DNA of 10,342 nt. It comes from Chloroflexi bacterium UBA6019 (GTDB lineage Bacteria; Chloroflexota; Dormibacteria; Dormibacterales; Dormibacteraceae). The notes beneath the pieces were generated by a model. It saw only the letters and a list, made by a program, of their open reading frames with translations. It ran no database searches and was not told the DNA's origin. The stretch is from NCBI GenBank assembly GCA_002427995.1, contig DIZV01000032.1, positions 1-10,342 on the forward strand, given 5' to 3'. The position numbers were made by a program, and so were the translations under genes. Shown piece after piece: positions 1 through 5,701 of this stretch (the stretch's first letter is position 1; each line of letters opens with the position of its first letter).

Positions 1-327
1 TCCGTCCCACATCTTCAGCAGCCCGCGAAAGTCGGCGACTTCATGGGGTCGTGTAAGAAGCATCAGGTAGCCCACCTGCCGGAAGTCGGCGGGCACGCCG
101 ATCTCCTCCTCGAAGCGACTCAGCAGCGCGACGCTCCGCATGCCGACCCGAACGTTCACCTCGCTCGAGAACTGCTGGCGGACGCCACCGGCGTTGCGCG
201 CAGTCGAGCCCGAGCCGAGCTGCGACCGTTCCAGCAGCACGACGTCAACACCGCGGCGAGCCAGGTGGTAGGCGAGCGAGCAGCCCATGACGCCGCCGCC
301 GACGACGACTACGTCCGCGGTTTCCAT
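1..327 (-). CDS. FAD-dependent oxidoreductase (DAO family), N-terminal part only
   Basis: The gene starts at ATG 327 and runs off the left edge, leaving 109 codons. The N-terminus has the dinucleotide-binding beta-alpha-beta fold: a VVVVGGGVMGCSLAYHLA glycine motif at residues 6-23, then an acidic residue ending the second strand (VVLLER, about 29-34). It continues into STARNAGGVRQQ, typical of D-amino-acid-oxidase-superfamily flavoenzymes such as the sarcosine oxidase beta subunit, glycine oxidase and glutamylputrescine oxidoreductase. These enzymes oxidise secondary or primary amines using FAD. A GGGGA SD-like stretch lies about 8 nt before the ATG. The start overlaps the end of the ureohydrolase gene by 19 bp, so it is probably the third gene of that operon. 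The substrate cannot be fixed from this fragment; an amine released by, or related to, the ureohydrolase reaction is a guess from context. Confidence 0.88.
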   Translation of the reverse strand, partial: METADVVVVGGGVMGCSLAYHLARRGVDVVLLERSQLGSGSTARNAGGVRQQFSSEVNVRVGMRSVALLSRFEEEIGVPADFRQVGYLMLLTRPHEVADFRGLLKMWDG

Positions 328-1196
328 GCCCGTCCCCAGAACTCGAAGATGACCTTCAGGGCGGCGAGGCTGGTCACGTCGTTGTGGTCGACCGGCGGAG
401 CCACCTCGGTTACATCGAGGCCGACCAGGCTGGCCTCGGCTGCCAGCGCGGCGAGGAAGTCGAGGGCCTGGCGGGTCGTCAGCCCGCCGGACGAGGGGAT
501 CTCGGTCCCGGGCGCGGCCGCCGGATCGAGGACGTCGATGTCGAAGGAGACGTGGAGCGGCATCCCCGCGGTCCACTCGGCGACCCGGCGGCCGGCGATC
601 GCAGGGTCCCTCGCCAGCTCGGCCGAGCTGATCAGCAGCATCCCGTTGTCGCGGATGAAGTCGAGCTCCTCGAGGTCGTAGTCGCGCCCGCCGGCAACCG
701 CCGCCGCCCCGGGAGCCAGCCCGGCCACCTCGAGCGCCCGCCGGAGGGCGCAGCCGCAGGTCCAGGCACCGCCGCGGGAGAAGTCGCAGAGGTCGGGGTG
801 GGCGTCAACCCAGAGAACGCGGAGACCCGGGTGGCGCCGCGCCTGGGCGGCGACGATCGGGATCGTCGAGCAGTGGTCGCCGCCCATCATCGTCAGCAGG
901 GCATGGTCGGGGATCGCAGCCAGCAGGTCGGCGGCGTGCTGCCAACCGGTCTCGATAGCAGGGCCGACATCGAGGTCGCCGAGGTCGTGGACCGCCATCC
1001 CGCCGAGGTGGCGGCCGTCCTCGGTGACGGGCGGCATCACGGGACTGAGGCCACGGATCCGCCCCGGCGCCCGGGCCGCCCCCTTGCGGTAGACGGCGGA
1101 CCCGTCGTAGGGGATGCCGCCAATGACAACATCCGCCTCCGCCAGGCTCGCCCCGGCGAGGCCGGCCCAGGGCAGCAGGCCCGTCAGGTCCATCAT
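309..1196 (-). CDS. Arginase/agmatinase-family ureohydrolase
   Basis: A 295-residue protein of usual length for the arginase/agmatinase/formiminoglutamase family, which hydrolyses guanidino compounds to urea and an amine at a binuclear Mn centre. All expected metal ligands are visible: H108 in GGDH, D131, H133 and D135 in DAHPD, and D219/D221 in SFDIDVLDP. The family's PGTEIPSSGGLT segment follows at 229-240. The His usually found shortly after the DAHxD motif (H in agmatinase xxHGTxF, the proton-shuttle His of arginase) is Cys147 here (WTCGCALRR), so activity or substrate range may differ. The start at ATG 1196 overlaps the MFS stop in an ATGA arrangement, with GGGAGAG about 9 nt upstream; a second ATG follows at 1193. 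Agmatinase, guanidinobutyrase or another guanidino hydrolase are all possible, so no symbol is given. Confidence 0.88.
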   Translation of the reverse strand: MMDLTGLLPWAGLAGASLAEADVVIGGIPYDGSAVYRKGAARAPGRIRGLSPVMPPVTEDGRHLGGMAVHDLGDLDVGPAIETGWQHAADLLAAIPDHALLTMMGGDHCSTIPIVAAQARRHPGLRVLWVDAHPDLCDFSRGGAWTCGCALRRALEVAGLAPGAAAVAGGRDYDLEELDFIRDNGMLLISSAELARDPAIAGRRVAEWTAGMPLHVSFDIDVLDPAAAPGTEIPSSGGLTTRQALDFLAALAAEASLVGLDVTEVAPPVDHNDVTSLAALKVIFEFWGRAWKPRT

Positions 1197-2545
1197 CTCG
1201 AGCTCTCCCTTACCTTGAGGACGAGGAACGACCCGGCGATCATCCAGGCCGCGAAGATCGCGAAGATCACCGGGTAGCCACCGGGCAGCCCGAGGATCCT
1301 CGGCCCCCCGTTGAAGTAGTCGAGGAGCCACCCGGCGCACAGCCGCGCGATTATCCCCGACCCGGCGGTCGCGATGTTGGAGAAGCCCATGAACCGGCCC
1401 GCCTCCCCGGGCGGGATGACGTCGGTGATGAAGGCCCAGTCCACCGACAGGAAGGCGCCGAAGCCGACGCCGAGGGCGAGCCCGAGGAGGACCGCCTGGG
1501 CGGCGAGAAAAGGGACGTGGACAGCGCCGGCGAGGGGCTGGACGGCGCCGGTGGGGAGCAGCTGGTAATGGCTGAAGACGATCGCCACCGTGGCCGCGGC
1601 GCCGATCATGCCGCCCGCGAAGACGATCCACCGGCGTCCGATCCGATCGGAGAGCTTGGCCGCCGGCCAGGTGACGATCAGACCGACCAGCACGACCAGG
1701 CCGAGCAGGATCGAGGTCGCCACCGTTGTCTCCTTGCGGTCGTTGGGAAAGAAGACGTCGCTGAAGTAGAAGAAGGCGAAACTCTGGAGACCGACGATGC
1801 CCATCAGGATCAGGAGCCGCGACGCCATCAGCCAGCCGAAGTCGCGGTAGCGACGAAGGTCGAGGGTGAAGGTGTCGACGAAAGCGTGCCAGGGCGACTC
1901 GAACTGGCTTCTGGTCGGCTTCACGAGGTCGGGGACTGTGATCACCGTCACGAGCATGGTCACCGTGAGGAGGACGGCGATGCTCGCGATCGCGACGCTC
2001 GGGCCGTAATTGTGGAGGAGGATGCCGGCGCCCACGGTGCCCGCCAGGATGCCGACCAGGTTGGCGACCCCGTAGTAGCCCGACGCCTCCCCCCGCTGCT
2101 CGTGGGGGACGACGTCGGGTAACAGTCCCTGGTAGGGCCCCTGGGCCGTGTTGGAAGCGGTCTGGAGGAGGAAGTAGAAGATGACGAGGACCCAGTAGGA
2201 GCCGGACAGCGCCAGCCCCGCCAGGAAGATGACGTCGCCGACGGTTCCGGCGACGATGAACGGGCGGCGGCGGCCGAACGGGCTCACCCAGCGGTCGGAG
2301 ATGGCCCCCGCCATCGGCTGCCAGACGACCGCCATGATGGTTCCGATCGCCTCCAGGATGCTGATCGCCGCCCCCTTGTGAGGCCGGCCGACCAGGTGCT
2401 GGACGAGGTCGGGGAGGATCAGGGCGCCGAGGCTGGACCACAGGTACCCGATCGCGATCCAATAGAGCGACATCAGCGCCAGCTCGTGGTGGCTGACTCT
2501 TCGCGCCACTGCCGTCCTTGGAAGCAGGGGCGCGCTGGCGGACAT
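1193..2545 (-). CDS. MFS transporter, SLC45/sugar-cation-symporter-like
   Basis: A 450-residue polytopic membrane protein with about 12 hydrophobic segments. The conserved major facilitator loop motif occurs in both halves: GAISDRWVSPFGRRRP at 80-95 after TM2, and KLSDRIGRRW at 297-306. The segment QGPYQGLLPDVVPHEQRG (135-152) resembles the bacterial SLC45-like MFS group. That group contains sugar transporters, but substrate cannot be read from sequence. The gene is first in an operon: its TGA overlaps the ureohydrolase ATG by 4 bp, so it may import the substrate of the downstream ureohydrolase and amine oxidase. The first ATG (2545) is preferred because it gives a cytoplasmic basic N-tail before TM1 and lies 8 nt after a TAAACT box. 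No clear SD is present. M25 is an alternative start. Confidence 0.9.
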   Translation of the reverse strand: MSASAPLLPRTAVARRVSHHELALMSLYWIAIGYLWSSLGALILPDLVQHLVGRPHKGAAISILEAIGTIMAVVWQPMAGAISDRWVSPFGRRRPFIVAGTVGDVIFLAGLALSGSYWVLVIFYFLLQTASNTAQGPYQGLLPDVVPHEQRGEASGYYGVANLVGILAGTVGAGILLHNYGPSVAIASIAVLLTVTMLVTVITVPDLVKPTRSQFESPWHAFVDTFTLDLRRYRDFGWLMASRLLILMGIVGLQSFAFFYFSDVFFPNDRKETTVATSILLGLVVLVGLIVTWPAAKLSDRIGRRWIVFAGGMIGAAATVAIVFSHYQLLPTGAVQPLAGAVHVPFLAAQAVLLGLALGVGFGAFLSVDWAFITDVIPPGEAGRFMGFSNIATAGSGIIARLCAGWLLDYFNGGPRILGLPGGYPVIFAIFAAWMIAGSFLVLKVRESSR

Positions 2546-2553
2546 CTCGCTTC

Positions 2554-2559
2554 AGTTTA
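2554..2559 (-). promoter_or_regulatory. Putative -10 box (TAAACT) for the MFS operon, leaderless geometry
   Basis: TAAACT matches four of six positions of TATAAT and sits 8 nt before the MFS start codon, so transcription would begin at or very near the ATG. No convincing -35 element is visible. The box lies in the 45-bp gap after the CvpA gene, so the MFS operon could be transcribed separately from cvpA. Confidence 0.4.
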
Positions 2560-2590
2560 TGGGCCGTGCCGCGGGGCGACCCGCCGGGAC

Positions 2591-3370
2591 TTACTTCTTG
2601 GGCAGGTCCGACGCCCCGAAGTGGCCGAGGAAGGGGATCCGCTGGCCGATCCGCATCACGTAGGGCGCAAGCCGGGAGCCCTGCAACTGGGGCCGGACGA
2701 AGTCCACGTAGAAGGTGCTCAGGTTGTCAAGCTGGGTGACGGTGGAGAGCGTCGTCTTCTGCCCCTTCTTGGTCTCGTCCTTCAGCTTTTGGAGATCCTT
2801 CGGGTCGACCAGGGCGGCGGCAATCGGGTTGGACTCGATCTGCTTGCTCAGCGTCGCCACCTGGGCCTGGGTGAGCTTGGCGTTGTTGGCGAAGGGGGTG
2901 AAGGCCTTGTCGAAGACGATCAAGCCGGACAACAGGAAGTAGATGACGCCGATCGCGATCGCCACGTTGAGGAAGACGCCGAGGAAGCCGTCGACGCCGC
3001 GCGCGATCGGCATCCGGTGGAGGGCCTGCCCGACGACGCTTCCGCCATAGCCGGCGAGAACGGCGATTATCAGCGCGATGAAGATGGCCAGGACCACGTT
3101 GGCGTGGAGGTACTTCTCGACCGCAGCCAGGTATTGGCCCCGTTCGCGGTAGAGCAGGAAGAGGGCGCCGAAGAAGAAGAGGTAGGTCATCAGCGGCTGG
3201 ATGATCCCCTTCTGGTAGCCGACGAAGAGGGCGATGAGGAGGACGACGAGGATCAGTACGTCGAGGATCGGCAGCGTGCTTCCGACGCTGCTCGTCACCG
3301 GCGCGAGCGAGGGCGAGGGGCTCGGCACCGGGCTTGCCACGAGCAGGGTCAAGGTGGAGAGGACGGACAC
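2591..3370 (-). CDS. CvpA-family membrane protein
   Basis: A 259-residue protein. A Pro/Ser-rich N-terminal stretch (13-32) is followed by membrane segments at roughly 34-52, 60-75, 92-114 and 129-152. The pattern LDVLILVVLLIALFVGYQKG (36-55) and the later VDGFLGVFLNVAIAIGV (126-142) match the CvpA (colicin V production) membrane family, known mainly from bacterial membrane and envelope phenotypes with no settled biochemical role. The C-terminal 105 residues are soluble, Lys/Gln-rich and probably helical; this extension goes beyond the membrane core. The start is GTG 3370, 9 nt after TAGAAT and without an SD. The ATG formed inside that box is out of frame. The gene is transcribed divergently from parA across 83 bp. 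Membership of the family is fairly sure; function is unknown. Confidence 0.8.
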   Translation of the reverse strand: MSVLSTLTLLVASPVPSPSPSLAPVTSSVGSTLPILDVLILVVLLIALFVGYQKGIIQPLMTYLFFFGALFLLYRERGQYLAAVEKYLHANVVLAIFIALIIAVLAGYGGSVVGQALHRMPIARGVDGFLGVFLNVAIAIGVIYFLLSGLIVFDKAFTPFANNAKLTQAQVATLSKQIESNPIAAALVDPKDLQKLKDETKKGQKTTLSTVTQLDNLSTFYVDFVRPQLQGSRLAPYVMRIGQRIPFLGHFGASDLPKK

Positions 3371-3379
3371 AGCCGGGTC

Positions 3380-3385
3380 ATTCTA
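3380..3385 (-). promoter_or_regulatory. Putative -10 box (TAGAAT) for the CvpA-family gene
   Basis: TAGAAT matches five of six positions of the -10 consensus and ends 9 nt before the GTG start codon of the CvpA-family gene. This gives essentially no 5' UTR, in line with the absence of an SD. A -35 element is weak at best (TCGCCG about 17 bp upstream). Confidence 0.45.
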
Positions 3386-3418
3386 GAGCCCGGCCGCGCG
3401 AGCGGCGACCTGCTCTTC

Positions 3419-3434
3419 CGCGCCTCGGGGCGCG
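3419..3434. promoter_or_regulatory. Inverted repeat in the parA promoter spacer (operator candidate)
   Basis: CGCGCC-TCGG-GGCGCG forms a perfect 6-bp inverted repeat with a 4-base centre. It lies between the expected -35 position and the extended -10 of parA, where a bound repressor would block RNA polymerase. Both strands are GC-rich here, so chance is possible. No regulator gene in the window is an obvious partner. Confidence 0.3.
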
Positions 3435-3435
3435 C

Positions 3436-3444
3436 TGTTAGACT
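3436..3444 (+). promoter_or_regulatory. Putative extended -10 (TG-T-TAGACT) for parA, leaderless geometry
   Basis: TAGACT preceded by TG at the extended -10 position ends 9 nt before the parA ATG. No Shine-Dalgarno sequence lies between it and the ATG, so a leaderless transcript is likely. The -35 position (TTCCGC) is poor, which an extended -10 can offset. Confidence 0.45.
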
Positions 3445-3453
3445 CGCCTGCGA

Positions 3454-4239
3454 ATGGCGCGGATCATCTCCATCTCGAACCAGAAGGGCGGCGTGGGGAA
3501 GACCACCACCGCCGTCAACCTGGGGGCAGCCCTCGCCGAGGTGGGCCAGCGCGTGCTGCTCATCGACCTCGATGCGCAGGCCCACCTGACCATGAACATG
3601 GGCGTCAAGACGCCGGACGACATCCACCTGACGATCTACAACCTGCTCGTCGACCCGGAAACCTCCGTCAACGACGTGATCCAGGTCTCGGAGTCGATGG
3701 GTGTCCATTTCATCCCGGCCAACATCGAGCTGGCCGGGGCCGAGGGCCAGCTCTTCACCGAAATCGGCCGGGAGGGGATCCTGAAGGAGAAGCTGCTGCC
3801 GGCCAAGCGGCGCTACGACTTCATCATCATCGACTGCCCGCCATCGCTGTCCCTGCTCACCCTCAACGCCTTCGTCGCCTCGGACGAGGTGATCATCCCC
3901 CTCCAGTGCGAGTACTTCGGGATGAAGGGCATGCAGCAGCTGCTCAACACGATCAACCGGGTCCGCGCCAAGCTGAACCCGCAGCTGCGGGTCGACGGGA
4001 TCCTGCCGACGATCTTCAAGGGCCGCACACTTCACTCCCAGGAGGTGCTGGCGCTGGTACGCGAGCACTTCGGCGACACCGTCTACCCGTTCGCGATCAA
4101 GGACTCGATCCGCTTCGCGGAGTCGCCGCTCGCCGGCGCGTCGATCTTGCAGTACGCTTCGGCCTCCGACGGGGCCAACGCCTACCGTGCCCTCGCCAAG
4201 TCCGTCATCGGAAACGGTAAAGAGAAGCAGGAAAGCTGA
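3454..4239 (+). CDS. ParA/Soj-family ATPase
   Basis: A 261-residue P-loop ATPase of the ParA/MinD superfamily, full length for chromosomal Soj/ParA and without the N-terminal HTH found in some plasmid ParAs. The deviant Walker A motif is KGGVGKTT (11-18) with the signature Lys11 and Lys16. The switch I region is IDLDAQ (37-42) and Walker B is IIIDCPPS (124-131). The C-terminal IRFAESPLAG and GANAYRALAKSV segments are typical of Soj. Such ATPases dimerise on ATP, bind nucleoid DNA non-specifically and move DNA or protein cargo when a partner stimulates hydrolysis. Next is not a ParB but a 94-residue protein whose ATG shares one base with the parA TGA. This points to an orphan ParA working with that protein, though ParB could lie elsewhere. 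The family call is firm; the cargo is unknown. Confidence 0.93.
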   Translation: MARIISISNQKGGVGKTTTAVNLGAALAEVGQRVLLIDLDAQAHLTMNMGVKTPDDIHLTIYNLLVDPETSVNDVIQVSESMGVHFIPANIELAGAEGQLFTEIGREGILKEKLLPAKRRYDFIIIDCPPSLSLLTLNAFVASDEVIIPLQCEYFGMKGMQQLLNTINRVRAKLNPQLRVDGILPTIFKGRTLHSQEVLALVREHFGDTVYPFAIKDSIRFAESPLAGASILQYASASDGANAYRALAKSVIGNGKEKQES

Positions 4240-4523
4240 TGTCGAAGTTCAAGCGCGTCTCCCTGGTCGGATCGGAGGAGCTCTTCCGGCCGACTCGTCC
4301 CGAGGTCGTGGTGGAGACCGACGACGCCATCACCGAGGTCCTCGACCGCAAGCCGCCGACCGAGAAGCTGCTCCGGACCCTCCACTTCACGCCCGACGAG
4401 GTCGAGCTGCTGCTGGAGTCGATCCAGGTGGCCAAGTACCCGGACAAGGTGCGCAAGCCCTCACTCGACCGGTTCGAGCGGCTCGACGCGATCCGCGACA
4501 AGCTCCAGGGCAGCGAGAGCTAG
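4239..4523 (+). CDS. Unrecognised 94-residue protein coupled to ParA (candidate partner)
   Basis: This small gene starts at ATG 4239 in a TGATG overlap with the parA stop, with AGGAAAG about 7 nt upstream, so translation is probably coupled. I do not recognise the family and see no ParB-type helix-turn-helix, membrane segment or signal peptide. The first 20 residues are basic and probably flexible (K3, K5, R6, R17, R20). A short acidic stretch follows (about 22-35), then a charged, probably helical region from about 38 to 90. A short basic N-terminal tail followed by a helical body is how several ParA-activating partners are built (ParB, and McdB-like adaptors), because the tail stimulates ATP hydrolysis. 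That is inference from layout only. The gene ends 12 bp before the stop of the convergent glucosaminidase-like gene. Confidence 0.75.
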   Translation: MSKFKRVSLVGSEELFRPTRPEVVVETDDAITEVLDRKPPTEKLLRTLHFTPDEVELLLESIQVAKYPDKVRKPSLDRFERLDAIRDKLQGSES

Positions 4524-4527
4524 CAGG

Positions 4528-4546
4528 CCGCCGCCTCAGCGGGCGG
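4528..4546. terminator. Hairpin between convergent genes (possible bidirectional terminator)
   Basis: CCGCCGC-CTCA-GCGGGCGG can fold into a 7-bp GC stem with one bulged G and a 4-base loop. It spans the 12-bp gap and the end of the minus-strand gene, between two convergent stop codons. There is no T-tract on either side, so it would be a weak intrinsic terminator at best. Confidence 0.3.
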
Positions 4547-5495
4547 GAGGCCGGTCCCGGGTGCGCAGGCCGATGGCCACCGCCGAATCGTCCTCCGAGA
4601 GCTGCTGGACGTCGCGGGCGCCGCTGCCCAGCTCCTCGGCCCAATTCGGGCCGGTCAGCTCCGCCGTCACCTCCAGCCGCCAGCCGGCCCCGTCCGGGGC
4701 CAGGATGCCGGGCACCTGGATGTCCGCCTGACCAGCGGAGCGGATGGCCGGCGCAGGCACCGCCACGACACCCGTGACCGATTCGGCGTGGCGCGCCCAG
4801 CGGTAGTGCAGGAGCAGCTGGGCGCCGGGCGCCATGTCCCAGGGCACGTATCCCAGGTTGGTGACATGGAGGGTCAGCTGGTTTTGGCCAAAGGTCGCCA
4901 CGTGGATCGCCGCGGCGTAGGCGGAGGCCCGGCTGGGGCCGATGAAGTTGGCCGCGCGGGCGACCTTCACCGGCCAGGCGGGGTCGGCGGCGTAGACGCT
5001 GCCGACGCCCGCGATGGTGCCACCCCGGTAATGCACGCCGCCGGGGTGGGCGTACTCATTCCCGATGTAGGCCGCCGCGGACTGGATGCTGTCTTCGAAG
5101 CTGGCGTAGGCGACAAAGCCGCCCGGGCCGCTGCCGGTGATGCTGAAGAGGTTGTGTTGGGTCTGCGCCAGGTAGGAGGCGCCGGAGTTGTTCTCGGTCC
5201 AGGTGATCCCGACCAGGAAGCGGGCGTTGACGCCGGTCGCCGCCTCAGCCTGAACGAACTCAGAGCCTCTGCCCGCGAGCGGCGTGGGGGCGAGGAAGGC
5301 GTCGATGTCGGCCGCCGTCTCGAGGCTTGGCTGAAGGATGCTGGAGCCCGGGCCGAGCGGCTGGTAAGCGGGCACGGGCGCGCTCTCGGGGGGCGGCGGC
5401 GTCGTCGTCGCACCCACCGAGGACTCGGCGTGCACCGGTATGGCGACCATCAATGCGCCGGCAACGGCCATCGCGGCGATGCGGAAAAATCCCAT
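4536..5495 (-). CDS. Secreted glucosaminidase-like (GH73-type) protein with Ig-like C-terminal domain
   Basis: A 319-residue exported protein. It starts with a classic Sec signal peptide (residues 1-23, cleavage expected after VHA), then a Pro/Thr/Ser-rich linker (about 24-56). Residues about 60-200 look like an N-acetylglucosaminidase domain of the LytG/FlgJ/GH73 kind: FVQAEAATGVNARFLVGITW leads to E101 in TENNSG, the likely catalytic Glu, followed by HNLFSITG and FVAYASFEDSIQSAA, the usual Asn-Leu-Phe and Tyr-Ser signatures. Residues about 204-290 (VTNLGYVPWDMAPGAQLLL onward) resemble an Ig-like beta-sandwich module seen in exported bacterial proteins. The predicted role is cleaving peptidoglycan or another GlcNAc polymer outside the cell. 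ATG 5495 is chosen because it gives a complete signal peptide. Upstream is a direct-repeat regulatory region. Confidence 0.75.
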   Translation of the reverse strand: MGFFRIAAMAVAGALMVAIPVHAESSVGATTTPPPPESAPVPAYQPLGPGSSILQPSLETAADIDAFLAPTPLAGRGSEFVQAEAATGVNARFLVGITWTENNSGASYLAQTQHNLFSITGSGPGGFVAYASFEDSIQSAAAYIGNEYAHPGGVHYRGGTIAGVGSVYAADPAWPVKVARAANFIGPSRASAYAAAIHVATFGQNQLTLHVTNLGYVPWDMAPGAQLLLHYRWARHAESVTGVVAVPAPAIRSAGQADIQVPGILAPDGAGWRLEVTAELTGPNWAEELGSGARDVQQLSEDDSAVAIGLRTRDRPPAR

Positions 5496-5503
5496 TCCCA
5501 GCC

Positions 5504-5515
5504 CGTTCCCGAACG
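5504..5515. promoter_or_regulatory. Inverted repeat CGTTC-CC-GAACG in the 5' leader of the glucosaminidase-like gene
   Basis: A perfect 5-bp inverted repeat with a 2-base centre starts 9 nt upstream of the ATG at 5495. It could be a regulator half-site pair or a small RNA structure near the ribosome binding site. It is short, so chance is possible. Confidence 0.25.
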
Positions 5516-5524
5516 AGCCGGCCT

Positions 5525-5553
5525 AGGTAACCACAGATCAGGTGCCGGGTCAA
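5525..5553 (-). promoter_or_regulatory. Putative promoter of the glucosaminidase-like gene (TTGACC, 17 bp, TTACCT)
   Basis: TTGACC (5553-5548) matches five of six -35 positions. A 17-bp spacer then leads to TTACCT (5530-5525), a poor -10. This gives a short leader of about 25 nt before ATG 5495. A good -35 with a poor -10 and repeats just upstream is the layout of an activator-dependent promoter. The -35 overlaps the 10-bp palindrome AACCGCGGTT (5552-5561). Confidence 0.4.
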
Positions 5554-5557
5554 CCGC

Positions 5558-5588
5558 GGTTATACCGACTGTGGGTGGTTATACCGAC
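5558..5588. promoter_or_regulatory. Two perfect 12-bp direct repeats (GGTTATACCGAC, period 19): regulator-binding candidate
   Basis: GGTTATACCGAC occurs at 5558-5569 and again at 5577-5588, separated by TGTGGGT. The nearer copy ends 4 bp from the TTGACC box of the glucosaminidase-like gene. ATAACC at 5592-5597 also forms an inverted repeat with the second copy's GGTTAT (5577-5582). Exact tandem sites beside a -35 are typical of activators binding as head-to-tail dimers, for example OmpR/PhoB-type response regulators. The regulator is not encoded in the window. Confidence 0.55.
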
Positions 5589-5599
5589 GCGATAACCCG

Positions 5600-5695
5600 T
5601 CAGCGGACACGGCGGCGCCTGAAGTAGGCATAGGTCCAATAGCCCGTGACAGCCAGGAGGACGAGCCCGAAGATGACGGCGGCGGTCTGCTCCAA
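5600..5695 (-). CDS. Possible 31-residue membrane protein or in-frame anchor tail of the Hint lipoprotein
   Basis: From TTG 5695 a 31-codon ORF reads M/L-EQTAAV, then one hydrophobic helix (about residues 5-24), then FRRRRVR and a TGA. A single membrane span with a strongly basic end is what a small bitopic membrane protein or a C-terminal anchor looks like. It lies 6 bases after the UGA stop of the Hint-domain lipoprotein and is in the same frame (stop, Pro, Ala, TTG). It could therefore be a separate TTG-started gene, a readthrough extension, or the remnant of a once longer protein. The nearest SD-like sequence (GGGAG) is about 14 nt from the TTG, which is far. Coding status is uncertain. 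Confidence 0.45.
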   Translation of the reverse strand: MEQTAAVIFGLVLLAVTGYWTYAYFRRRRVR

Positions 5696-5701
5696 CGCGG
5701 G

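Noticed and set aside
1197..2462. A 717-codon minus-strand ORF that appears to fuse an Arg/Pro-rich protein to the ureohydrolase.
   Set aside because: Only the part from ATG 1196 matches a family. The upstream part is the out-of-frame shadow of the MFS gene, with composition typical of GC-rich shadows.
3349..4068. A 239-codon minus-strand ORF opposite parA.
   Set aside because: It is a mirror of the parA codons with no recognisable motif, and parA itself is unmistakable.
3454..4523. Classical parABS partition or plasmid origin.
   Set aside because: No ParB, no parS-like palindrome that I could see and no replication gene; the neighbours are ordinary chromosomal genes.
5559..5583. Two TATAAC hexamers (minus strand) inside the direct repeats, considered as -10 boxes.
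   Set aside because: Neither has a -35 at the right distance or a start codon nearby, and both are explained as parts of the exact 12-bp repeats.
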